This document shows positions 23,914-33,554 of a stretch of DNA of 40,356 nucleotides, piece by piece. Every line of letters starts with the position of its first letter. Position 1 is the stretch's first letter. The translations under genes and the position numbers were made by a program. Source of the stretch: Tieghemiomyces parasiticus (Eukaryota > Kickxellomycota > Dimargaritomycetes > Dimargaritales > Dimargaritaceae); contig JANBPT010000369.1 in NCBI GenBank assembly GCA_027575765.1, positions 1 through 40,356 on the forward strand. Reading direction: 5' to 3'. Below the pieces are notes generated by a model. The model saw only the letters and a program-made list of their open reading frames with translations, made no database searches and had not been told where the DNA came from.

Positions 23914-25215
23914 TCATTGGGCATTGTCATATTTGGACTTGAAAATCCACGAATTGCCAAAGATTTCGACGCCCTGGGCGTGGGCCATGCGGTAGTACTT
24001 GGCGGCTTTAGGCATATCTTTCTTGACACCGGCGGCGTGTTGGTAGCAAAAGGCGAGGTCGGCCTGGGCGTCGGCATCGCCGAGGTTGGCGGCGATTTCA
24101 AAGTAGTACGCGGCGGTCTCCTTGTTCTTAGGGACGCCCCAGCCGTGTCGAAAACTGATGCCGAGTTCATAGATGGCGATGGCCAGTTCTCCGCGGGCGG
24201 CTGATGAGGTCATGGGGTTGAGGTGGTTGAGATCAAAGACCGCGCTCTCGGCAGCCTTTTGTAGAAACTGGAACGCCAGGTTGGGGTTGGCCTTGCAGCC
24301 CCACCCGTGTCGCAGTGACATGCCAAAGAGGAACATACCAAGCGGGTTTTGGTGCTCGGCCGCCTTGCGGAAGTAGACGGTGGCTTTCTCGAGTTCGCCT
24401 TGCTCATGATAGTTGATGGCCTCTTTGAGGAACTCTTCACCTTCTGCCGAGAGGTTCATGTCTACTTCGGGTTTCTGCTTGAGGGTCTCGGCTAGCGGGG
24501 CAACAGCGGTCCGCATTTCCTTGGTCGGGGCCGCCGTGCGGTGTGATGATGAGGACGAAGACGACTGCGGTGCGAAAGCCGACACGACCGAGCTCGGGCG
24601 TAGGGACGACGTGATTGGGGTGCCACGCAAAGCGAGTGGGTCTCGTCCAGAGTGGTTTGAGTCAGTGAGCGGGGCAGCGGGATTGAGCGGGCTGCTTACG
24701 GGGGCCACGCCAGGGTGGCGCGGGTTGACCTGAGTGGGGGCTGAGTAGGTCCGGTTGACCTGGTGACGCTGTAACTGGTCGGCGGACCAGGGGTGGCCAT
24801 CAGCCGGGTGGGACTGGAACGAATGGTAGCTGGAGGCGTCGTCGAACGACTCCTGGCGCGGGGAGGTGAGATAAGCTTCGTCGGGGAGGTGACTTCGCCG
24901 GAGGTTCGAGGGCGAGGCGGTAGGCGGGCGCGGGGGCTGGCGGTGGGGAGAGTAGGCACCTTCGGCAGGCGCGGGGGATTCGTAGTGGCCGTGGAAGTCC
25001 GTGGCCGGGAGGGCTGAGGTGCGATAGTCGTATTCGTCGTAGGCGTGGAACGAGTCGCGGCTATCCGGCCGGGGCGGGTAATCGTGCAAATGAGATACCG
25101 ACGGCGACTTTTTAATACCAGTGTCAAGTGACGAGTGTGACCGGTCGTGGTCGACGTGTACGATCTGCGAGCGAAGCCCCGTCTCGTTTTTGGACTTTTT
25201 GAAATACTTGAGCAT
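23914..25215 (-). CDS. SEL1-repeat (HCP-like) protein, possibly Nif1/Dsf2-like
   Basis: The 433-residue product reads from one exon. Residues 1-250 are disordered and rich in Ser, Pro, His and Arg, with a run of eight Ser near 218. Residues about 255-425 are SEL1/TPR-like alpha-alpha repeats, for example GELEKATVYFRKAAEHQNPL, SLRHGWGCKANPNLAFQFLQ and GVKKDMPKAAKYYRMAHAQG. The end has GNSWIFKSKY. The repeats are protein-binding scaffolds. The layout (disordered N-terminus, C-terminal SEL1 repeats, GxSWIxKxKY-like end) recalls fungal Nif1/Dsf2-type proteins linked to cell-cycle and polarity control, rather than the chitin synthase activator Skt5; this is from memory and uncertain. The product lacks a CAAX box. 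Shares a 0.9-kb divergent upstream region with the TrpRS gene. Confidence 0.8.
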   Translation of the reverse strand: MLKYFKKSKNETGLRSQIVHVDHDRSHSSLDTGIKKSPSVSHLHDYPPRPDSRDSFHAYDEYDYRTSALPATDFHGHYESPAPAEGAYSPHRQPPRPPTASPSNLRRSHLPDEAYLTSPRQESFDDASSYHSFQSHPADGHPWSADQLQRHQVNRTYSAPTQVNPRHPGVAPVSSPLNPAAPLTDSNHSGRDPLALRGTPITSSLRPSSVVSAFAPQSSSSSSSHRTAAPTKEMRTAVAPLAETLKQKPEVDMNLSAEGEEFLKEAINYHEQGELEKATVYFRKAAEHQNPLGMFLFGMSLRHGWGCKANPNLAFQFLQKAAESAVFDLNHLNPMTSSAARGELAIAIYELGISFRHGWGVPKNKETAAYYFEIAANLGDADAQADLAFCYQHAAGVKKDMPKAAKYYRMAHAQGVEIFGNSWIFKSKYDNAQ

Positions 25216-26128
25216 GGTGGGATGGGACGTGACTCCGGTGATTGGTCAATACAGGGCGGGAGGGTGATAAGTTAGGGTTCGGTGCAGGGCCCAAGGGTAA
25301 TAGCCGTAAGGTCAATTGGATGCCAGTACGGAAAAAGGGGGGAAGATAGAGCGGGAGATGGGTGTAGAGTTGGCCAACAACGCCGGGTGAAAATGGGTGG
25401 CGGAGTGTGCTAGTCAGCGTTATACACGGTGGAACACAATGAACGCGCCGGGCGCTAAAAATACGCCAATAGAGCACAGTGGAGGAGAGAGAAGGAGGAG
25501 TTCGAGTAATAGGGGATAAATGGAGGGGGGTGGTGGCCGCCGCGGGGCCGAGTGGTGCCACCTCCTTTTGTAGTTTCCTCTCTTGCAATGGCTACAGCTG
25601 AAATCTCTGAATGTGGCAGGCAGCTCCAGTCTCCGCACGGGGACCGGCCGCCACGATAAGGGCGATCCGTGCCGCCGTAGCGTCGCTCTTTACCTGTTGT
25701 TCCAAAGCTGGGCACCGGCCAGCTCTGCCGCTCACCATCCAGCTGGCTCACAACCGGTTGCTCCTTCCCCCCCCCCATCGTCCCACTCCTGCCCCCTAGT
25801 CTCCTACACTGGCGACCACGACCGTGTTTTCTTTTTTTTGCATCTTGGCAGGGCGGCAACCGGCTGCAGAGGAGCGTGCATAGAGATGGAATTCATTCCC
25901 CGCTGACGCCCAGCCGGACCCCAGAACGCACCGGGCAGCGTGCCACACTATCGGTCCGCGCCAGTGGTGGCGGTAAAAGTGAGTCACTCAACCCAACCCC
26001 AAGCCGTATTTTTGTACCTTACAAGGCATACCTTTGGGGACAAGCCCAGGTTTGACCTCCCCACCGCTGCTACTTCCACTGCCAACTCCTTCTGAATCTA
26101 CCTGCCGCACATTTCATATTCGTACTTC
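25216..26128. promoter_or_regulatory. divergent upstream region of the SEL1 and TrpRS genes
   Basis: 913 bp with a 10-C run (25767-25776), several purine-rich and pyrimidine-rich tracts, and no supported coding sequence. Short frames on both strands here are low-complexity and lack family resemblance. Confidence 0.45.
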
Positions 26129-27364
26129 ATGGATCAACAAATTGCAACGAGTGATTCGGCTCCGGCCGCTGCCCTGGGCCAGAACGTGACGCCGTGGGAG
26201 GTGGAGGGCGCCGTGGTGGACGGTATTCAGCAAGCCATCGACTACGACAAGCTGATCGCCCAGTTTGGTACCCGACGCATCGACGCCGAACTCCTTGCCC
26301 GCTTTGAACGGCTGACGGGCCGTAAGCCCCACCGCTATCTTCGCCGTGGCATCTTCTTTTCGCACCGCGAACTGGGTCGCATCCTGGACCGCTACGAGCA
26401 AAAGAAACCCTTCTTCCTCTACACTGGCCGGGGGCCCAGCCGCGGCCACATGCACATTGGCCACATGATCCCGTTCGTCTTTTGCCAGTGGCTGCAAGAG
26501 GTGTTCGACGTGCCCATCGTGATCCAGCTCACCGACGACGAAAAGTTTTTGTTCAAAAACGACCTCACCCTCGACCAGGTGCGCGAGTACGCCAAGGTCA
26601 ATGCCCGCGAGATCATCGCCTGCGGGTTCAAGCTCGACAAGACCTTCATTTTCTCCAACCTGGACTACATGAGCGGCGCCTTCTACCAGAACGTCGTGCG
26701 CATCTCCCGAGGTATCACCACCAGCACATCCAAGGCCACCTTCGGGTTCAACGACAGCGACTGTATCGGGAAGCTGCACTTTGTGGCCGTGCAGGCCGCC
26801 CCATCCTTCTCCAACTCCTTCCCACAGATCTTTGGCAGCCGCAAGGACATTCCGTGCCTGATTCCTTGCGCCATCGACCAGGACCCCTACTTCCGAGTGA
26901 CCCGCGATGTCGCCCATAAACTCAAGTACCCGAAACCCGCCCTCATCCATGCCGTCTTTCTCCCGGCCCTCCAGGGCCCGCAGTCTAAGATGAGCTCGTC
27001 CATCGACGTCTCGGCCATATTTATGAGCGACACTCCCAACCAAATTAAGAACAAAATCAACCGCTATGCCTTCTCTGGGGGTGGTGACACGATGGAGCTT
27101 CATCAAAAGAACGGCGGTAACCCAGATGTGGATGTGTCGTACCAGTACCTCACTTTCTTTAGCGACGACGATGCCGAACTCCAACAGTTGGCCGACGACT
27201 ACCGTGCCGGTACCTTGACCACTGGGGCGCTTAAGCAACGCTGTATCGCCGAGCTCCAGACCTTTGTAGCTGAGTTCCAGCGCCGTGAAGCAACTATCAC
27301 GACTGAACTCGTCGCCCAGTTCATGGACCCGAACTACCCGCGCACCTTTGAGTCTACGCCTTAG
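26129..27364 (+). CDS. WRS1: cytosolic tryptophanyl-tRNA synthetase
   Basis: Charges tRNA-Trp with tryptophan in the cytosol. The 411-residue intronless product is of the eukaryotic/archaeal type: [20 protein letters not shown] carries the HIGH signature (109-112), and the KMSKS loop is KMSSS (287-291). Family markers [40 protein letters not shown] and FTFSGG-like YAFSGGGDT are all present. No WHEP domain or mitochondrial presequence; length is close to fungal cytosolic enzymes. The start ATG at 26129 is the first in frame. A polyadenylation-like AATAAA follows at about 27443. Base composition is strongly GC-rich at third positions, which opens a long meaningless frame on the other strand. 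Confidence 0.97.
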   Translation: MDQQIATSDSAPAAALGQNVTPWEVEGAVVDGIQQAIDYDKLIAQFGTRRIDAELLARFERLTGRKPHRYLRRGIFFSHRELGRILDRYEQKKPFFLYTGRGPSRGHMHIGHMIPFVFCQWLQEVFDVPIVIQLTDDEKFLFKNDLTLDQVREYAKVNAREIIACGFKLDKTFIFSNLDYMSGAFYQNVVRISRGITTSTSKATFGFNDSDCIGKLHFVAVQAAPSFSNSFPQIFGSRKDIPCLIPCAIDQDPYFRVTRDVAHKLKYPKPALIHAVFLPALQGPQSKMSSSIDVSAIFMSDTPNQIKNKINRYAFSGGGDTMELHQKNGGNPDVDVSYQYLTFFSDDDAELQQLADDYRAGTLTTGALKQRCIAELQTFVAEFQRREATITTELVAQFMDPNYPRTFESTP

Positions 27365-28013
27365 GAATGGCGCCAGAGTTGACCAATGCTGATAATCTCG
27401 TTTCCACAGTCTCTTTGGCCTTGTTTTATTTTTATACCTAACAATAAAACTTGGAATTGTAGTAAAAACCATGCTGAAAAAGTTGTCAGTGAAGTTAATT
27501 GAATGAAGGAAATAATGCGTAATGGTGGCTGTAACGTGTCTCACCACGAGGGGGGGGATGATATTAGAAATGGCCCAGGGGCCAAGTATAGTAAAAACTC
27601 TTGAGTGGTAGATGTATAGGTAAAGCTAAATCACCAAATACATTCAAGCTGGATATCTCGAATAGCAGCGTTACAGATGGAACCTAAGAGAGGCAATGGT
27701 GCCAAGGTAATTGGTATACACCATTCCAGGATTGAACCATTTCTAACTTCATAACATGATTTTTTTAGAATATCATCTGCCTTGCAGTCCTCCTAATATA
27801 AATTACAAATGAGGACCCATACATCACACCTGGTTTATTGGGGCAGAGTAGGGGAGGAACTTTAAAAAGTAGACTTGATGGATGATAAATGTTTTAACTT
27901 CTAAGCCGGGCCCTGCTGCCCCAAGCTGCCCCACCATCTACAGGTGGCTAGCTTACTTTTGCACAGGTCACCACTCTTTTGAAGATTAACCTTATCCTGG
28001 CTGCCCATCAGAT
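27365..28013. other. transition from the GC-rich core to the AT-rich flank
   Basis: It holds the TrpRS 3' end (AATAAA near 27443) and then AT-rich sequence. No gene supported. Part of it probably belongs to the mariner-type element that follows; its terminal repeats were not located. Confidence 0.4.
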
Positions 28014-28830
28014 GACCTTGGTGGACTTTATGGGGATATGATTCTCAAATGGCTGGAGGACAACCCTGGACTGACTGCTGAGCAGCTGGCCTGGGCCTGC
28101 CACACTTCTCCTAGTACCATACGCAATGTCCTGTGCAGGGACCTGGGGTTGCACAGCTATTTCAATTGCTGGATCCCTCACAATGTCACCAACATCCAGT
28201 GCCACAAGTGGTTACGTTTTACCTCCATGTTCCTGGAGGAGTTCAATGGGGTCAGTGACTACCTGCTGGACTCCATCGTCATAGGTGGTGAGACCTGGGT
28301 GTACCTTTTTGATCCCTCTGCTGGCTCTAGTCACTGGAGGTGATACCCAAAAGGTGGCCCGTCCCAAATAAGACCCACCAAGGCCATACCACACCAAGTG
28401 TGATGCTGACCATTTCTTTTTCACCAGGCATGACCTAATACACCTGACTGTCAAGGTCTCCACCAAACTCAATATAGAGTATAGGCTGAAGCACATGGTT
28501 CAGGCCTGAGTGGAGGCATGTGAAAGTATGGACTGTCACCCCCTGTGGCTCTATCATGATAATGTCTCACCACATTGTGCTACAGCTGCCCAGGCCTACA
28601 TTTCCACCTCTAAACTCAAACTTCTGCTGGCCCCTTCCTACAGTCCTGCTGACCTAGTCCCCTGAGACTTCTGGCTGTTCAGGGATATCAAACAGTGGCC
28701 AAGGGACAAGAAGTTCAGCACACTAGAGGTAGCCATGGACACCTGACAATTGGAGCTAGCTAAACTCCAGTCAAATGGTTTGAGAACCTGCTATGATATT
28801 TAGATAGAGAGGGCTTGCTGAGTGGTGCAG
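28014..28830 (+). pseudogene. inactivated mariner/Tc1-superfamily transposase
   Basis: One frame (28014-28342) gives an N-terminal helix-turn-helix, ILKWLEDNPGLTAEQLAWAC, then WIPHNVT and the start of the catalytic core, IVIGGETWVYLFDP, and ends in a stop. In mariner transposases the first catalytic aspartate sits in a GDETW motif; here it is GGETW (codon 28287-28289). After several stops and frame changes, another frame has YHDN (second aspartate, 28558-28560) and YSPADLVP-stop-DFWLF (third aspartate, 28666-28668). The D-to-D spacing is one longer than Mos1 mariner's D34D. Stops, frameshifts and the lost aspartate make it inactive. Terminal repeats and the TA duplication were not found, so the ends are approximate. 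Confidence 0.85.
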
Positions 28831-28916
28831 GGTGGTGGTAATTATACTGAATAAACATCATTTGGTTGGATATCCCATATTGATTATTTAGAATCTACAA
28901 AACCTGTTATATTTAA

Positions 28917-29127
28917 GAACTAGGTACCCCAAGGTAGGGTAGGGGAAAGCAATTGCCAAGCCTATGGTGCAGAAACTTGGGCCTTATATATGATAATGAA
29001 ATAATAGTTCTAAATCAGTTACTTCTGGTTGCCTTAGTTATTTAGGCTGGTGGATAACTTTGGCAGCCTTCAGAATGACAAAATAAATCCAAAGGTAAGA
29101 AATGTGAATAAACAAAAAGTATGAAAC
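28917..29127. repeat. dispersed repeat starting TAGGTACCCC, copy 1
   Basis: Matches 30541-30765 in the same orientation: both start TAGGTACCCC, followed by AGGYAGGGTAGGG, and share GTATGAAAC near the end. No recognised coding content; it may be part of a larger diverged retroelement. The right end meets the next LTR-like element. Confidence 0.5.
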
Positions 29128-29431
29128 TGTGGCCACCTAATGCCAATCTTACCTTTAACACCAAGCAATAGCCACCCACAATGTCACCACACACCAGGGC
29201 CACCACTCATGCAATTGATGAGACAGTAATTACCATTACCCAACTCACCTCAACCTTCCAGACCAATCCTTCCAAGCAACTTACTATATTTCCATACATC
29301 TCTATGATTCTACAACTCTCCACACTTGCATGTGCCAACAAGGCCAAACCACAGGCTGAGACCCAATATAAGGCCCCAAGTCAGAACCAAATAAATGAGA
29401 ATCTATATCCCTGCTACTAGTTTATTCATTT
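29128..29431 (+). mobile_element. LTR-like repeat, TGTGGCCACC family, copy 1
   Basis: Starts TGTGGCCACC and matches the inverted copy at 39690-40052 over about 260 bp (CACTCATGCAAT shared; TATA-like ATATAAGGCCC against TATATAAAGCCC). It is cut on the right by the 133-bp element at 29432, so its own 3' end is missing or displaced. No recognised product is encoded. Confidence 0.5.
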
Positions 29432-29564
29432 TGTGGTGATTGGGAACCACCACATTAGATTATCCCAGGGGAAAGGCAAAGTCTGCTATTTCAGAACCAT
29501 AAATTCTGTGATAGTAGGATAGCCTTTGGGTTTTGATATTAGACTTGGGCCTAATATTAGCTCA
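29432..29564 (+). mobile_element. 133-bp TG..CA hairpin element, copy B
   Basis: Exactly 133 bp, starting TGTGGTGATTGGG and ending TTAGCTCA. It keeps the GTGGT..ACCAC mini-hairpin and the CAGAA..TTCTG central stem. No target duplication is evident (CATTT against GGTAG). Confidence 0.65.
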
Positions 29565-29639
29565 GGTAGAAAACACTTCCTGAGCTCAGTAGTGCTGGAG
29601 CTTGGGCTATGAATACTAATTCTAAATCTTTAAGAGGTT

Positions 29640-29930
29640 GTGGCCCTACCAGATACTCCATGGCTTGCCATTTTGCCTATTGCCCTCTAGGATATGACAC
29701 ATAATAAATTGAAAAGTTGTAGAACAATAGGTTGCCTAGGTCATGGGACATTTAGACCATTAGCTGGTGGGAAATCTGCCGGAGGTGCATAATAGAAATG
29801 TTGCCATTCCCAAGGCCTCAGTCTTTTATCCTGGTCCTTGTAGTCGACTCCATTTGGTATCACTGACCTTATGTAAGAGAGTCAACCCTCAGGAATCTTC
29901 AGGAGCACAAATAACTATCTGGGCTCCACA
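29640..29930 (-). mobile_element. diverged LTR-like repeat, TGTGGAGCCC family, inverted
   Basis: Read on the minus strand it starts TGTGGAGCCC at 29930 and shares CCTGAAG and TTCCT blocks in the same order as the copies at 2320 and 37257. A TATA-like GATAAAAG follows. The 3' boundary is not visible; 29640 is an estimate. Confidence 0.35.
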
Positions 29931-30540
29931 AAATTGTAATATAAGGGTATCAACGGTTTAGTAAGCAAGTTCAGAAAAGTAAAGACAAAAGTGTAATCCA
30001 AGAATTCGACCCCTTTCCTGGTTCCAGGCGACAACAACCTGGGGTTTTATGTCCCCAAGGTCACTAAGTTAAAATAAACTTGGTAAACATTAAACTATAG
30101 GCTTGCAACAATATGACATAGAAACAGGGAAAGCTAAGGGTTAAGGCAGCGCAAAGTTCTGCAACAATCACAAAATTGTTGTGCGTGGGACCTAAAACCT
30201 TTTATCATTTCCTTTATCAAGTTTCAATTTTCCGTTTGTTTATCAGGTTTGGACAACTCTTTGACTCTGATCCTATATCGGACTTGTCACTTTGTCAAAG
30301 GAACCGTTACTATCTGTGATTCATTTCTTGTTCAATGATTAAGCTTTGCTTTCTTCCAATTATAGCAGGTGTGAACTGCGCCCTACAATAAAAGACAGAT
30401 AATACGCTCTTTTCATATTTTGACCTAATTCAACTATTAAGTTTTCTTCATCTCTATTTGGTATACCATATGAAAGAGACTGAACTGCCATTGTTCACAA
30501 AAAAATTGTGAAGAAGAGATAAATAAACCTGATTTTAATA

Positions 30541-30765
30541 AGAATTAGGTACCCCGAGGCAGGGTAGGGAAAACACTCCCCAAACCATTAGGTGCAGTTG
30601 GTTTGGCCTTAAATACAATAGAAGAATTTGAAAACATAATTAATGGTTCTCCGGTTGCTTTGGCTGTTCTTGCTGGTGGGCATTTTCCTGCCGACCTGAG
30701 AGATGAAACAAATAAAATCCAAAAGTCTGAAACAAGTAAAATTGAAAAGTATGAAACCCAAGTCA
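30541..30765. repeat. dispersed repeat starting TAGGTACCCC, copy 2
   Basis: Second copy of the unit at 28917-29127, about 70-75% similar by eye. Frames on its minus strand are open but unrecognised. Confidence 0.5.
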
Positions 30766-30951
30766 TGGGAAATTAGGGATACTATTGGTGGGCGGTTTGG
30801 TAGATCGCTTACTGATCTCCCCATGCCTTGGGTTAGCCTACTAGCTTCCTTCTGGTGGCCCTCGTCCTTTTTCCAAGGCCGGAAGAGTCGTAGCCTTATA
30901 CATGGTCCCCTCAGGAACCCTCAAGAGACCAAACTATGTTGGGTCTCCACA
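30766..30951 (-). mobile_element. LTR-like repeat edge next to tRNA-Gln, TGTGGAG family
   Basis: On the minus strand it begins TGTGGAGACCC at 30951, exactly 9 bp before the tRNA-Gln 5' end, and continues with TCTCTTGAGGGTTCCTGAGG, matching the 29930 copy and, more loosely, 2320 and 37257. The distal end is unclear; it runs towards the repeat at 30541. Confidence 0.45.
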
Positions 30952-30960
30952 AAATTATGT

Positions 30961-31033
30961 GGTTTCATAGTGTAGTTGGTTATCACTCGGGATTCTGATT
31001 CCCGCGACCCGAGTTCGAGTCTCGGTGAGACCT
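30961..31033 (+). tRNA. tRNA-Gln (CTG)
   Basis: 73 nt, full cloverleaf. The acceptor pairs GGTTTCA with TGAGACC, with discriminator T as in yeast tRNA-Gln. The anticodon arm is CGGGA-TTCTGAT-TCCCG, giving anticodon CTG. The T arm is CCGAG-TTCGAGT-CTCGG. A TTTT terminator starts at the discriminator. No intron. Confidence 0.95.
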
Positions 31034-31171
31034 TTTATATGTTTTATGTCTGCAGAACCTAGCTAAGCTTGTGTCATTATGTTTTGCCTATGGCTGAGTT
31101 CTCATTAAGTCTCTATACTACAGGATTGCTGTGTCGTTTGCCTGTGGGCCACTGGAGCATTAGATGCCAGC

Positions 31172-31304
31172 TGTGCTGATATTAGGTATAAGTCTAATAA
31201 CATCCCCAAAAGGTCATTCTACTATCACAGAATATATGGTTCTGAAATAGCAGACTTTGCCTTTCCCCTGGGATAATCTAATGTGGTGGCTCCTAATCAC
31301 CACA
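31172..31304 (-). mobile_element. 133-bp TG..CA hairpin element, copy C
   Basis: Exactly 133 bp on the minus strand, starting TGTGGTGATTAGG at 31304 and ending ATATCAGCACA at 31172. It lies between the tRNA-Gln and tRNA-His genes. Flanks CATGG and GCTGG agree at 2-3 of 5 positions, so a target duplication is not demonstrable. Confidence 0.65.
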
Positions 31305-31471
31305 CCATGGTATTACAATTTAACTAACCTATTATTGACTAGTTTTTGGTAAACTACCTTACATTAGATCTGTTCCCACAACACGCTTTACAGAAATGCC
31401 TGCCAATTAGCCCAAGATGAAAACAGACCGAATGCCGTAGCCGCATGTGAAGAAAATGACAAAAAAAGTAC

Positions 31472-31542
31472 TGCCATTGGCTGGAATCGAACCAGCGTCA
31501 GCGCGGCCACAACGCGACGTACTGCCACTATACTACAATGGC
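31472..31542 (-). tRNA. tRNA-His (GTG)
   Basis: 71 nt on the minus strand. The acceptor pairs GCCATTG with CAATGGC, discriminator A. The anticodon loop TTGTGGC gives GTG. The T arm is GCTGG-TTCGATT-CCAGC. The first anticodon-stem pair (27-43) is a T-C mismatch. The extra G(-1) of His tRNAs would be added after transcription. A run of seven T on the minus strand (31461-31467) terminates it. No intron. Confidence 0.93.
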
Positions 31543-31552
31543 TGCTGATGGT

Positions 31553-31881
31553 TGTTGCGGCCGCGTGCTGTTATCCGTCAAAAGTCAAGGGCAGAGGAGT
31601 GGCAGTCGGCCAACCCTTGCAGTCAGTCAGGGGAAACGGCGCAGTTGGCGCAAAAGATCAATAGTAGGTTGAGTGCAGACGGCACTAATTAAAAGGTCAG
31701 AAAAGAGTCTAAAGTTTATTTATTCAGGGCAGACGTGGGATATTAAATATGGAAGGAATATTGGCAATGACGCCTTAATTGTTGTTGACAAAGCCTCTTC
31801 CAGCCTTTATCAGGTAGTGATAAAGGCTGGCCTAATCTTAGGTATTGGAGGTGATTAAGTTGTGGACGACAATCCACAACA
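31553..31881 (+). mobile_element. solo LTR, TGTTGYGG..CCACAACA, upstream of tRNA-His
   Basis: 329 bp with inverted ends TGTTGCGG and CCACAACA. It starts 10 bp upstream of the tRNA-His 5' end. It contains AAAGTTTATTTATTCAGGGC and the hairpin CAGCCTTTATC..GATAAAGGCTG. It is a near neighbour-copy of the next LTR, separated from it by GTT only. No internal retroelement sequence between them. Confidence 0.7.
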
Positions 31882-31884
31882 GTT

Positions 31885-32206
31885 TGTTGTGGCAGCGTGC
31901 TGTTATGAGTCAAAAGTCAAGGGCAGAGGAGTTGCAGTCAGCCAACCCTCACAGTCAGTCAGGGGGAATGGCACAGTTGGCGCAAAGATGAAACAGGAGT
32001 CAAGCGCAGATGGCACTATAAGGTTGAAGAGAGTCTAAAGTTTATTATTTAAGGCAGACTTTGGATATTAGGTATGAAATGAATATTGGCAATGACACCA
32101 TAATTGTCAATGAAAAAGCCTCTTCCAGCCTTTATTAGGTATTGATAAAGGCTGGCATAATCTTAGGTATCAGAGGTGATTGAGTTGTGGACAATGGTCC
32201 ACAACA
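31885..32206 (+). mobile_element. solo LTR, second of the tandem pair
   Basis: 322 bp with perfect inverted ends TGTTGTGG and CCACAACA, the same orientation and clearly homologous to 31553-31881 (roughly 85% by eye, e.g. GTCAAAAGTCAAGGGCAGAG in both). The flanks share only GGT (31550-31552 and 32207-32209). Confidence 0.7.
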
Positions 32207-32230
32207 GGTTTTTAATATAAAGACAAGGCT

Positions 32231-32504
32231 TCCAAGTAACTAGTTTTGGAATCAGACGTCTGGTAAGGTGCCAATGAGAGTAAAGGTAAAAAGCCAACTG
32301 CCATTCCAAGAAGAGGAAACTGGCCCAGTATTTATTCATGTTGTAATACTACTGTAGACATACCCTTGTGCATGTAGGCTGGGTTTTTCAGATCAAAGAT
32401 AAAGGCAGTTCAATGCTATCATAGTTTGGTAAGTGAATTGGTTATAATAGGCAGGGATCCCTACAGTGATCCTAAAAACGGAGTTGGTTGATTGCTCTAT
32501 CACA
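32231..32504 (+). mobile_element. LTR-like element, TGTGA..TCACA family, upstream of tRNA-Phe
   Basis: About 274 bp and strongly similar to 35415-35690 (e.g. GGTAAGTGAATTGGTTATAA in both). It ends TCTATCACA at 32504, nine bases before tRNA-Phe starts. Its first bases have diverged from TGTGA. No coding sequence. Confidence 0.7.
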
Positions 32505-32513
32505 GGTCTATAG

Positions 32514-32586
32514 GCGGCCTTAGCTCAGTTGGGAGAGCGTTAGACTGAAGATCTAAAGGTCTCGTGTTCGATCCACGAAGGGCGCA
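32514..32586 (+). tRNA. tRNA-Phe (GAA)
   Basis: 73 nt and close to yeast tRNA-Phe (TTAGCTCAGTTGGGAGAGCG is identical). The anticodon loop ACTGAAGAT gives GAA. The T arm is TCGTG-TTCGATC-CACGA, discriminator A. The acceptor arm GCGGCCT/AGGGCGC has a G-G mismatch at pair 4-69. A TTTT terminator is at 32593-32596. No intron. Confidence 0.95.
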
Positions 32587-32599
32587 ATATAGTTTTGTG

Positions 32600-33065
32600 A
32601 TATTTTACAGGGGAATCCTCTCGTTTGGCATCTACTCTGCAGGTCCCTGGCCAATTGGTTAACTCTACAGTATGCCGTTTACATGTTCATCAACCTTGTG
32701 TTTAGTGAGGAAGGCACCCTCCGGCATTTTTCTACAGCTTAAGTTCTCCTCTTTATCAGGTGTGACCTTGTGGCAGTCATGCTCCTGGGACAGTAACATT
32801 GTAACTATGTAACGTCAATTACAACATCTTAGGTGGTTGCTTTGCTGGCATTTAACCAGCTGGTTTATATGGCAAGTGGCCAATGGCTTATAACTTGTAG
32901 TCAAAGCTAAGCAATGTGATAGCCAGTTGTATTCAAACAATAAGATGATAGATTTAATAAGTAGTGTCTGCAAGTTAGTGAGATTAAGGTATTGCTCTGT
33001 CAGTTTCAACTGGATGAATAGGGTTTCTGTGTGTGCTGGTACTAGTGTGGGCAGAGCAGGGCCAC
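32600..33065. other. AT-rich spacer, no gene seen
   Basis: No supported gene on either strand; short frames only. Probably decayed repeat. Confidence 0.35.
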
Positions 33066-33554
33066 TGTGCTGATTGGGAATCACCACATTAGATAATCCT
33101 AAGGTACAGTCCAAGTCCATTATACCAGAGCCAGAAATTATGTGATGTGGGCACCTCCATTAGTGCCTCCAATGAATGCTTCCCAACAGATCCATGATGC
33201 TTGTGGCATACCAGTGATCTACCAGGCTCAATAGGCTACACATTAGGGTAGTAGTTGTTTTCTAATACACTGGATCCAGAGCACATCATCCAAAATCTAT
33301 GTCATGCAGCCATGCAGGTTCAGTTGCACTCCACAATGATATCATCCTAGTGCCAAACATCAATATGTTGTTGTGCCAGCATCCTTATAAAAGGGCTGTC
33401 AATTGCCATTGATATGAGCTAACTTGGACTGCCTCTTCTATTTGATCATTCAACCCACCACATCATGATATGTTCTGTATTAAAATAGGATATTTCTGGG
33501 ATAGTAGAATAGCCTATTCAGAATGAGATTGGACTTGGCCCCAATTTCAGCTCA
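33066..33554 (+). mobile_element. 133-bp element, copy D, split by an LTR insertion
   Basis: The left part is 33066-33140 (starting TGTGCTGATTGGG) and the right part 33492-33554 (resuming at CTGGGATAGTAGAATAGCC). The parts add to 138 bp, which is the family's 133 bp plus a 5-bp duplication (AATTA left, ATTTC right; other copies have AATTC). The inserted piece is the LTR-like element 33141-33491. Confidence 0.65.
33141..33491 (+). mobile_element. LTR-like element, TGTGATG family, inserted in copy D
   Basis: 351 bp, beginning TGTGATGTGGGCACCTCC, with the CTTGTGGCATACCAGTGATC block and a TTATAAAAGGGCTG box near 33384. It interrupts the 133-bp element and is therefore the younger insertion. Its 3' end no longer reads CA. 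Confidence 0.6.

Noticed and set aside
26114..27547. 477-codon open frame on the minus strand
   Set aside because: It lies opposite the TrpRS gene, whose GC-biased third positions keep the complementary frame open. The translation has no family resemblance and runs out past the gene.
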